Positions 1 through 6,126 of a stretch of 13,551 nucleotides of DNA are shown in pieces. Numbering within the stretch: the first letter of the stretch is position 1; every line of letters begins with the position of its first letter. Source of the DNA: Thiomicrospira sp. UBA5634 (lineage in GTDB: Bacteria; Pseudomonadota; Gammaproteobacteria; Thiomicrospirales; Thiomicrospiraceae); NCBI GenBank assembly GCA_002421475.1, contig DIJW01000192.1:15502-29052 (forward strand). Reading direction: 5' to 3'. The notes under the pieces are model-generated. The model saw only the letters and a list, made by a program, of their open reading frames with translations, searched no databases and was not told where the DNA came from. The position numbers were made by a program, and so were the translations under genes.

Positions 1-16
1 ATGCGCTTTTTTATTT

Positions 17-1222
17 CTAGGCTAAATAAATAGCGCCAGTCTCAGTATCAATTTCAATCGGCACGGCTTTTAACTCATCTCGCCAACAAGGGCCTTCAAC
101 ACATACCCCGTCTTCGATGCGAAAGTAGGCGTCATGTACCGAACATTTCATCGTCATTTCAAATGGATTAACATCGATTTTATATGCTTCATCTAACGGC
201 ACATCTTGATGTGGACAGTTATTTTCATAAGCCTTAACTTCACCTTCGTGTTTAATTAAAACCACCTTGTGTTTCAGGCCTGGTGCCGGCACAACCGTCG
301 CTTTCGCACTGTTGATGTGTTTGATGTTGGCAATCGGTTTACGTGTTGCTAACGGCTGTAATAAATTATCTAATCCTACTTGTTGGCATTTTCGTGCCGC
401 CAATATGCTTGCCTCATGCACCGCCTGTTTTAACGTTAGCCCGTTAATTAAGTGATGTATCACACCCGCATTAAAAGTGTCACCTGCGCCAAGCGTATCG
501 ACAGGGCGTTTAACAAGCTGTGCCGGCTCATGATGCCATTCGCCGCTTGCGGATACACACCATGCGCCGTCCGTACCCCAAGTGCAAATCAAGTGTGAAT
601 TAGGCGCAATACTACGCATTGCCTTTAACAGGTTTTCGCCATCATCAAAGCCTTTGGCTTTCGCATAATGATGGGAGAAAAATAATACATTTGCTTGGCC
701 GAAAAGCGCTTCAATGCCTTCACGCGGTTTTTCAATCTCAAGCGAAATTGGTTGGTGCTGCAAAAAGGTTTTTGCAATATTCAGCATGCCCGGTAGTTGT
801 GTGAGGTTGCGCCCTTCAAAGTGCAGCCAGTCATAGTTTTCTATTTCGATTTTTGCAAAATGATCAAAATCAAGCTCAGGTAAATCACGATAGTGGGTAA
901 TGGTGCGTGAGGCGTTACTTTGTGAAACTAATACATAAGATGTTGGCGTTGAGCCTTTAATAAAACGTTGCACATGATCTGTGCCAATGTTTTTTGCTTT
1001 CAAAGCTTGCGTCAGTTGTTTGGCTTGGTCATCAGTTGCCAAGGTAGTAACAATCGCGCCCTGATGTCCAAGCTGGCTTAATACGTATAAGGTATTGGCG
1101 GTATTGCCGCCAAAAGCAAAGTGACGAGTCTGTGCGCGAACTTCACTATCTTCTTTTGGGTAATCGGCGACATTTAAAATAATATCGAGAACAAGGTTAC
1201 CAATTCCAAGAATATTTGCCAT
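17..1222 (-). CDS. PfkB-family sugar kinase with C-terminal Rieske [2Fe-2S] domain
   Basis: A 401-residue two-domain protein. Residues 1 to about 295 are a PfkB/ribokinase-fold kinase: an early FGGN motif (37-40) and the C-terminal signature DTLGAGDTFNAGVI (242-255), with D248 of GAGD as the expected catalytic base. It resembles the ketohexokinase branch, but the substrate cannot be read from sequence. Residues from about 308 to 401 form a ferredoxin-type Rieske domain, with cluster ligands C336-P-H338 and C360-S-V-H363, followed by the usual G-V-x-x-G-P segment. Both domains look intact and lie in one uninterrupted frame with no frameshift at the junction. The ATG is preceded by a weak purine stretch (GAGATAG). 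The gene is divergent from fnr. Kinase fold and Rieske ligands are certain; what a redox cluster does on a sugar kinase is unknown to me. Confidence 0.93.
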   Translation of the reverse strand: MANILGIGNLVLDIILNVADYPKEDSEVRAQTRHFAFGGNTANTLYVLSQLGHQGAIVTTLATDDQAKQLTQALKAKNIGTDHVQRFIKGSTPTSYVLVSQSNASRTITHYRDLPELDFDHFAKIEIENYDWLHFEGRNLTQLPGMLNIAKTFLQHQPISLEIEKPREGIEALFGQANVLFFSHHYAKAKGFDDGENLLKAMRSIAPNSHLICTWGTDGAWCVSASGEWHHEPAQLVKRPVDTLGAGDTFNAGVIHHLINGLTLKQAVHEASILAARKCQQVGLDNLLQPLATRKPIANIKHINSAKATVVPAPGLKHKVVLIKHEGEVKAYENNCPHQDVPLDEAYKIDVNPFEMTMKCSVHDAYFRIEDGVCVEGPCWRDELKAVPIEIDTETGAIYLA

Positions 1223-1308
1223 TTTTCTATCTCTATAGATTCAGTTATTCAACATGCCAACTTTAATAATTAAAGGTGATGCTTGCTACGGACTTAATAA
1301 GGTTCGGA

Positions 1309-1317
1309 ATTTTAACA
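1309..1317 (-). promoter_or_regulatory. Possible extended -10 promoter for the kinase-Rieske gene
   Basis: On the minus strand the sequence reads TG-T-TAAAAT, an extended -10 with five of six matches to TATAAT. It would give a leader of about 80 nt. No good -35 lies at 16-18 nt. A perfect TTGACA on the minus strand near 1420-1425 is an alternative, but it has only a poor -10. Confidence 0.3.
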
Positions 1318-1454
1318 TAGATCAATTAAAGGGCACTTCAATTAATCCCCGCAGAATTTTATTCGGGGGGTTAATCTAGGTAATTCAGAATCCGATGCGT
1401 TTAACGGGCGTTTTAAAACTTGTCAAGTGTTGGATAAATTAACAATATTTTGGG

Positions 1455-1468
1455 TTGAGATTAATCAA
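1455..1468. promoter_or_regulatory. FNR-box-like site TTGAG-ATTA-ATCAA
   Basis: Nine of ten consensus bases of TTGAT-N4-ATCAA match; G replaces T at position 5. It lies about 300 bp before the fnr promoter and about 235 bp before the kinase start, so it fits no standard activation geometry with either mapped promoter. It could serve an unrecognised promoter or be chance. Confidence 0.35.
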
Positions 1469-1548
1469 TTTTATAGGGGTTAATGCCATTAATGTATTGA
1501 TATATAAAGAGTTTATTTTAAATTAAGCACGGTGTTGTTCTTGGTTTA

Positions 1549-1591
1549 TTATCCACAAAAGGTGTGGATAACTTTGTGGATCTTATCCGGT
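1549..1591. promoter_or_regulatory. DnaA-box cluster (two perfect boxes in inverted orientation)
   Basis: TTATCCACA at 1549-1557 on the plus strand and its exact complement TGTGGATAA at 1563-1571 are separated by five bases. TGTGGATCT at 1575-1583 (7/9 on the minus strand) and TTATCCGGT at 1583-1591 (6/9) follow. TTATCCACA is the high-affinity DnaA consensus. An AT-rich stretch lies just to the left. Such a cluster can belong to an origin, a DnaA-titrating or reactivating locus, or a DnaA-regulated promoter. No replication gene is in the window to decide. Confidence 0.6.
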
Positions 1592-1734
1592 TTTGTGAGG
1601 TAAGTGCTTTATATCTGCCAAGAAATATTAGATTGATTAAAAATTAGTCAGCAACAATCAAAATTTGACCAGAAAGATTGCCAGGGTCATAAAAATTTTT
1701 AACAAGTCATAAAAGGAGCCTGTGTTATCAGTGG

Positions 1735-1763
1735 ATGACAGTCTCTGTAAAAGCCGCTACAAT
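1735..1763 (+). promoter_or_regulatory. Sigma-70 promoter for fnr
   Basis: ATGACA (1735-1740, 5/6) and TACAAT (1758-1763, 5/6) are separated by exactly 17 bp. Transcription would start near 1770, leaving a leader of about 26 nt before the GTG. Confidence 0.6.
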
Positions 1764-1766
1764 CGA

Positions 1767-1784
1767 GCGAATAATAATGATAAT
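1767..1784 (+). promoter_or_regulatory. Possible Fur-like site in the fnr leader
   Basis: Three consecutive hexamers GCGAAT-AATAAT-GATAAT match the GATAAT Fur hexamer array at 15 of 18 positions. They lie between the predicted transcription start and the ribosome-binding site of fnr, where a bound repressor would block transcription. The stretch is AT-rich, so chance is possible. Confidence 0.3.
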
Positions 1785-1795
1785 CAGGAGGAAGC

Positions 1796-2554
1796 GTGGC
1801 TGACTTAAAAACAGCATTTAATGCGGGCTGCCTCAATTGTGGGTTGCAAAAAATTTGCTTTCCAACAGGGCTAGTACGTAATGATATTACTCGATTAGAT
1901 TCTATTGTCGAGCGAAAAACTCCTTTCCGTAAAGGTGACCATGTATTTCGAACTGGTCAGGCATTTCATTCTTTGTTTGCCGTTCGCGCAGGCGTTATTA
2001 AAATTTACGCCTTATCTGATTCGGGTGAGGAACAAATTCTCGGCTTTTATTTACCCGGTGATGTCATTGGTTTGGATGCATTAACGCATAAAATGCATGT
2101 GTACAATGCCATTGCGCTTGATACGACAAGTGTATGCGCGATACCTTTTGATCAGTTAGAGGTGCTTTCGTTACAGATTCCTGCGCTAAACCATCAAATG
2201 TTTTGTTTGATGAGCAAAGGGGTTAATGAGGGACGGCTTCATTCCGAAATTTTGTCAAAACGTAATGCTGATCAGCGTGTAGCACATTTCATTTGGAGTA
2301 TTGCGCAACGTTTTATGAATCGCGGTTATGCATATACAGAGTTTCGCCTAGGGGTGCTACATAGAGATGTAGCGGCTTTTTTAGGTTTAACGCCGGAAAC
2401 GGTATCGCGAATTTTGGCGAAGTCTGCACAAGATGATCTTGTGCACTGGAAACGCAAAGAAGTTAAAATTGTCGATGTAGAAAGATTACGCGCATTGGCC
2501 GGGGAACGAAATGTTTCAGCAGAGGTTACAGACTGTCGCGTGAAGTCTGGTTAA
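1796..2554 (+). CDS. fnr: FNR-type oxygen-sensing transcription regulator
   Basis: 252 residues, the usual FNR length. The protein is a cytoplasmic Crp-family regulator that dimerises and binds DNA when its oxygen-labile [4Fe-4S] cluster is intact. All four expected ligands are present: C12, C15 and C21 in the spacing C-X2-C-X5-C, and C114 in SVCAIPF. A cyclic-nucleotide-binding-like beta-barrel follows, then a dimerisation helix, then a winged helix-turn-helix with the recognition helix E201-T-V-S204-R205. This corresponds to E209/S212/R213 of the E. coli protein, so a TTGAT-N4-ATCAA site is expected. It starts at GTG with AGGAGG four bases upstream. A matching FNR box lies 18 bp beyond its stop codon and appears to drive a small RNA. 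The ligand pattern argues against an oxygen-insensitive Crp relative. Confidence 0.96.
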   Translation: MADLKTAFNAGCLNCGLQKICFPTGLVRNDITRLDSIVERKTPFRKGDHVFRTGQAFHSLFAVRAGVIKIYALSDSGEEQILGFYLPGDVIGLDALTHKMHVYNAIALDTTSVCAIPFDQLEVLSLQIPALNHQMFCLMSKGVNEGRLHSEILSKRNADQRVAHFIWSIAQRFMNRGYAYTEFRLGVLHRDVAAFLGLTPETVSRILAKSAQDDLVHWKRKEVKIVDVERLRALAGERNVSAEVTDCRVKSG

Positions 2555-2571
2555 AGAAATACGGATTGAAG

Positions 2572-2613
2572 TTGACTCTGATCAATTTTATTAAAGTGTC
2601 GCTGTGATCTAAT
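2572..2613 (+). promoter_or_regulatory. Class II FNR-dependent promoter downstream of fnr
   Basis: TTGAC-TCTG-ATCAA at 2572-2585 matches nine of ten FNR consensus bases. Exactly 22 nt further on is an extended -10, TG-A-TCTAAT (2605-2613; hexamer 2608-2613, 5/6). That spacing is the one found in class II FNR promoters centred at -41.5, and places the start at about 2620. There is no good -35 hexamer, as expected for an activator-dependent promoter. Confidence 0.7.
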
Positions 2614-2619
2614 AACACT

Positions 2620-2690
2620 CGTGATGGATGCCGAGTAATCGGTTCCTCTAATGTAGCCCGCTTAACCCGACCCCCGCGTCGGGTTTTTTT
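2620..2690 (+). ncRNA. Candidate FNR-activated small RNA (FnrS/AniS-like in logic)
   Basis: About 70 nt lie between a class II FNR promoter and a strong intrinsic terminator, with no open frame that has a ribosome-binding site. The predicted RNA has a 5' hairpin CCGA-GUAA-UCGG (2631-2642) with a GNRA loop, an unpaired pyrimidine-rich linker (UUCCUCU, 2643-2649) able to pair with purine-rich ribosome-binding sites, and the terminator hairpin with a U tract. This is the usual build of an Hfq-type trans-acting sRNA. FnrS in enterics and AniS in Neisseria are known FNR-activated sRNAs. I see no clear sequence identity with them, so the analogy rests on promoter and architecture. It may also be produced from the fnr 3' region, since fnr has no terminator of its own. 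Confidence 0.6.
2664..2690 (+). terminator. Intrinsic terminator of the sRNA and of fnr
   Basis: An 8-bp stem AACCCGAC/GTCGGGTT (2664-2671 and 2678-2685) with a 6-nt loop runs into T2684-T2690. It is the first terminator after fnr, so it ends both the fnr message and the shorter FNR-driven transcript. Confidence 0.9.
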
Positions 2691-2778
2691 ATTTCGGCAC
2701 TTGACCAGTCTAAAACTAACATTGCCCACGTCCCAATCTCGCTTGCATGCTAATAAATCGAATTTATTGCTCTTTTTT

Positions 2779-2787
2779 TGTTATAAT
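2779..2787 (+). promoter_or_regulatory. Extended -10 promoter for pal
   Basis: TG-T-TATAAT is a perfect extended -10 (hexamer 2782-2787). The -35 region is poor, and overlaps a 17-bp palindrome at 2752-2768. The start would be near 2794, giving a leader of about 42 nt. Confidence 0.6.
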
Positions 2788-2835
2788 CAAAAATAAGGTC
2801 GATTTTAAATTGGTATAAGAAAGGGAGAACTTGTC

Positions 2836-3363
2836 ATGTTTGTTGAAAAGTTAAAGCAGATTTTTATTTTAGGTGTTTTAGGCTTATTTTTAGTGGGTTG
2901 TAGTTCTACGCCTACTGAAGAAGGTTCGGATGTAACTACAACCGAGCAAACCAGCCAAACGGGAACAGGTGCAGCGGATTCAGCAGCAGTAGCGGGTTCA
3001 GCAATAGCTGATCAAGCGTCTGATATGTTGGCTGCATTAGCAGGTAAACGCGTGCATTTTGATTTCGATCGTTCAGAAGTAAAAGCTGATTTTTATGAAG
3101 TGATTAAAATGCATGCTGATTATTTAGCAGCTAACCAAAATGCAAAAGTAATTGTTGAAGGTCATTGTGATGAGCGTGGTTCACGTGAATACAACTTGGC
3201 GTTGGGTGAGCGTCGCGCAAATGCTGTTAAGAACGCATTAATTGCACAAGGTGTACAAGCTAACCGCATCAATGTAAACACTTTTGGTGAAGATCGTCCA
3301 TTAGTGAATGCAAGCAACAATGAAGCTTGGGCACAAAACCGTCGCGCTGAATTTATTTATTAA
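2836..3363 (+). CDS. pal: Peptidoglycan-associated lipoprotein Pal
   Basis: 175 residues, the usual Pal length. Pal is an outer-membrane lipoprotein whose periplasmic OmpA-like domain binds peptidoglycan and which works with TolB and the TolQRA complex in outer-membrane constriction at division. A signal peptide ends in the lipobox LVGC with lipidated C22. The next residue is Ser, consistent with outer-membrane sorting. A Ser/Thr/Ala-rich linker (23-65) leads to the OmpA-like domain (about 70-175) with the Pal signature GHCDERGSREYNLALGERRA. A GGGAG ribosome-binding site lies before the ATG. It has its own promoter and terminator. tolB and cpoB, the usual neighbours, are absent; fnr and the sRNA lie before it and pepN after it. 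A paralogue elsewhere cannot be excluded. Confidence 0.95.
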   Translation: MFVEKLKQIFILGVLGLFLVGCSSTPTEEGSDVTTTEQTSQTGTGAADSAAVAGSAIADQASDMLAALAGKRVHFDFDRSEVKADFYEVIKMHADYLAANQNAKVIVEGHCDERGSREYNLALGERRANAVKNALIAQGVQANRINVNTFGEDRPLVNASNNEAWAQNRRAEFIY

Positions 3364-3385
3364 TTTAAATTAAGCGCTTCATTAA

Positions 3386-3419
3386 AAGCCCTCCTTGCTA
3401 TATGCGGGAGGGCTTTTTT
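3386..3419 (+). terminator. Intrinsic terminator after pal
   Basis: AAGCCCTCC (3386-3394) pairs with GGAGGGCTT (3407-3415), a 9-bp stem with a 12-nt loop, running into a T tract to 3419. It separates pal from pepN. Confidence 0.92.
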
Positions 3420-3456
3420 GTTTCTGTTATTGCAAAATGATCATGGGGATTTGTAA

Positions 3457-6108
3457 GTGTCGACTGAAGTAATGGTTAACTATTTAAAAGATTATCAAAC
3501 ACCGGCCTTTGTTATTAACCGGGTTGATTTGACGTTTGAGCTATCAGCTAACGCAACACGTGTGACTAATCACATGCAAATACATCGTGTTGAGGGTTTA
3601 GATACGGTGCTGAAGTTAAATGGCGAGCAATTAACGTTGGTTGAGTTATGGTTAAACGGCAATTTGTTGACACCGTCTGATTATGATGTAGATGATTTAT
3701 GGCTGACAGTTCATTCTGCTTCAAGCTTGGTCGATTTTGATTTAATTGTCGTGACCGAACTAAATCCGCAAGATAATACAACACTGGAAGGTCTTTACCG
3801 TTCAGGGGGGAATTATTGCACCCAATGTGAAGCAGAGGGGTTTCGTCGCATTACCTATTATTTAGATCGTCCCGATGTATTAAGCGTTTTCACTACCAAA
3901 ATTATTGCCGATAAAACAGCCAATCCCGTGTTGATATCGAATGGTAATTTGATTGAAAGTGGTGATTTAACAGACGGTATGCATTACGCCGTTTGGTCTG
4001 ATCCTTTTAAAAAACCCTGTTATCTATTTGCTTTAGTTGCCGGAAATTTAGAATATCTGGAAGATTTTTATTCTACTGCCGAAGGGCGTGAAGTGTGTTT
4101 ACGGGTTTATACAGCCGCCCAGCACTTGGCAAAGTGTCGACATGCGATGGATTCATTAATTCATTCTATGCGTTGGGATGAAGAACGATTTGGCCGGAGT
4201 TATGATCTTGATATTTATATGATCGTTGCGGTTGATGATTTTAATATGGGAGCAATGGAAAATAAGGGGTTAAATATTTTTAACTCCAAGTATGTTCTTG
4301 CTGATCCACAAACTGCCACGGATTCAGACTATGAAGGGGTTGAGGCGGTCATTGCTCATGAGTACTTTCATAACTGGACAGGCAATCGTATTACCTGTCG
4401 TGATTGGTTTCAGTTAACTTTAAAAGAAGGATTGACCGTTTTTCGTGATCAAGAGTTTACCGCGGATCAATTATCGCCAGCGGTAAAACGGATTGAAGAT
4501 GTACGCCACCTACGCAGTCATCAATTTCCTGAAGATGCCGGTCCGATGTCACATCCAATTCAGCCGCAATCTTATATTGAAATGAATAATTTCTATACGA
4601 TGACGGTATACGAAAAAGGTGCCGAGGTTGTACGACTTTATCAAACCCTATTAGGGCGTGCCGGTTTTCGCAAAGGGATGGATTTGTATTTTTCGCGTCA
4701 TGATGGGCAAGCAGTCACAGTCGAAGATTTTCGTCAAGCGATGGCAGATGCCAATCAAGTAGATTTAACCCAGATGCATAGTTGGTATGTGCAGGCCGGC
4801 ACACCGAGTGTGAAAGTACGCGGTGAATACAATGATCTGCAACATCGCTATAGTTTACATCTGAGTCAAACCCTACCAGGCCTGGTGGGCTTCGACCCTC
4901 TTATTATTCCGCTTAAAATGGGTTTATTGTCAGCCAATGGTCAAAGTTTGACGTTGCAACCGAGTGCTGAATGCGTTGAACACTTGCGTTTAGATGGTGA
5001 TACGGCAGTACTCATTTTCAACCAAGTTGAACAAACTTTTGTTTTTGAGCAAGTAAAAGATAAACCTGTGCCATCATTATTGCGCGATTTTTCTGCACCG
5101 GTTAAGTTGGATTATGCCTACAGTACGACAGAGTTAGCGTTATTGGCGCAATATGATTCGGATAGTTTTAACCGATGGGAAGCCGTGCAGCGCTTAGCTT
5201 TAATTGATTTAATGCACAATGTAACGCGTTATGAACAAAACCAACCTTATCAGCTCGGTGATGTGTATGTGCAGGTGTTTGACAGGTTGTTGACTGAAAT
5301 CCTATCAGGTGAGGCTGACGATTTGGCCTTGGCGGCTTATGCGTTAACCTTGCCCGATTTAACCTATCTGATTGAGCAATATGAAACGGTCAATATTGAT
5401 GCGGTGGTGTCTAGTCATCGTCAAATGACAAAAGCGATAGCGGACAAATTTTATCAATCTTTATTGGATGCTTATCAAGCGCAGCCCAGGCAGTCGAGTT
5501 ATGTTTATGCTAAACAACCGATAGCGCAGCGTTTATTAAAAAATCGTTGTTTGAATTATTTGGTTCGTTCAGAGCGTCCACAAGCGATACAGCTTGCTAA
5601 AGATCAATTTGAGTTACAAGCCAATATGACAGATGTGATGGCGGCATTGGAGGCGTTGATATATCTTGATAGTTCACAAACTGATGAGTGCTTAAATCAG
5701 TTTTATCAGCGTTGGCAGCATGAGCCGTTAGTGTTGGATAAATGGTTTTCGTTGCAAGCAGGTTCATCACGCACTACGGGATTAGATCGAGTGCAGTCAC
5801 TTATTAATCAAGCAGACTTTTCATATAAAAATCCAAATAGGGTTCGTAGTGTTATTGGTGTGTTTGCACGAAACAATATCACGGCATTTCATCAGTTAAA
5901 TGGAGAAGGCTATGCTTGGCTTGCGGAACAAATTTTGATTTTGGATAGGATTAATCCGCAAATTGCTTCAAGAATGGTTACGCCATTAACTCAGTGGCGC
6001 CGTTATGATATAACACGTCAGCAGTTGATGTTTGAACAACTAAAACATTTAGAAACACAGATCAAATCGAAAGATGTGTATGAACTGGTTTCAAAGTCTT
6101 TAGCATAA
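3457..6108 (+). CDS. pepN: Aminopeptidase N (M1 zinc metallopeptidase)
   Basis: 883 residues, close to the 870 of E. coli PepN, and clearly alignable over the whole length. It removes N-terminal residues from peptides in late cytosolic protein breakdown. Seen in order: N-terminal beta domain with TLEGLYRSGG and CTQCEAEGFRRITYYLDRPDV; substrate motif GAMEN (265-269); zinc site HEYFH (301-305) with catalytic E302 and third ligand E324 in LKEGLTVF; NNFYTMTVYEKG with the transition-state tyrosine near 385; then the C-terminal helical domain with NPNRVRSVIGVFARNN. The GTG start has GGGG eight bases upstream; an in-frame ATG at 3472 is an alternative. There is no signal peptide. It heads a six-gene plus-strand run, but I found no convincing promoter between the pal terminator and its start. 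Confidence 0.97.
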   Translation: MSTEVMVNYLKDYQTPAFVINRVDLTFELSANATRVTNHMQIHRVEGLDTVLKLNGEQLTLVELWLNGNLLTPSDYDVDDLWLTVHSASSLVDFDLIVVTELNPQDNTTLEGLYRSGGNYCTQCEAEGFRRITYYLDRPDVLSVFTTKIIADKTANPVLISNGNLIESGDLTDGMHYAVWSDPFKKPCYLFALVAGNLEYLEDFYSTAEGREVCLRVYTAAQHLAKCRHAMDSLIHSMRWDEERFGRSYDLDIYMIVAVDDFNMGAMENKGLNIFNSKYVLADPQTATDSDYEGVEAVIAHEYFHNWTGNRITCRDWFQLTLKEGLTVFRDQEFTADQLSPAVKRIEDVRHLRSHQFPEDAGPMSHPIQPQSYIEMNNFYTMTVYEKGAEVVRLYQTLLGRAGFRKGMDLYFSRHDGQAVTVEDFRQAMADANQVDLTQMHSWYVQAGTPSVKVRGEYNDLQHRYSLHLSQTLPGLVGFDPLIIPLKMGLLSANGQSLTLQPSAECVEHLRLDGDTAVLIFNQVEQTFVFEQVKDKPVPSLLRDFSAPVKLDYAYSTTELALLAQYDSDSFNRWEAVQRLALIDLMHNVTRYEQNQPYQLGDVYVQVFDRLLTEILSGEADDLALAAYALTLPDLTYLIEQYETVNIDAVVSSHRQMTKAIADKFYQSLLDAYQAQPRQSSYVYAKQPIAQRLLKNRCLNYLVRSERPQAIQLAKDQFELQANMTDVMAALEALIYLDSSQTDECLNQFYQRWQHEPLVLDKWFSLQAGSSRTTGLDRVQSLINQADFSYKNPNRVRSVIGVFARNNITAFHQLNGEGYAWLAEQILILDRINPQIASRMVTPLTQWRRYDITRQQLMFEQLKHLETQIKSKDVYELVSKSLA
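4875..4886. repeat. 12-bp palindrome ACCAGGCCTGGT, copy 1
   Basis: Perfect palindrome inside pepN, where it encodes part of LPGLVG. Flanking bases are not shared with the other copies. Confidence 0.9.
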
Positions 6109-6126
6109 GGATTTAGGAGTTAATCG

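Larger units (their letters stand above)
1223..1795. other. Long divergent intergenic region between kinase-Rieske gene and fnr
   Basis: 573 bp with no convincing gene. It holds a 10-bp dyad with a 15-nt loop (1341-1375), an FNR-like site (1455-1468), an AT-rich stretch (about 1480-1530), an inverted pair of perfect DnaA boxes with two weaker ones (1549-1591), a 9-bp direct repeat at 20-bp spacing (1686-1694 and 1706-1714), and the fnr promoter and ribosome-binding site at the right end. A 41-codon open frame at 1254-1379 has no ribosome-binding site and is not called. Confidence 0.8.

Noticed and set aside
1254..1379. 41-codon plus-strand frame (begins MPTLIIKG) in the kinase-fnr gap
   Set aside because: No ribosome-binding site, no promoter placed for it, composition like the surrounding non-coding DNA.
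2526..2729. 67-codon minus-strand frame across the fnr end, sRNA and terminator
   Set aside because: It lies antisense to the terminator and FNR promoter, which explain the region better; the product has no recognisable feature.
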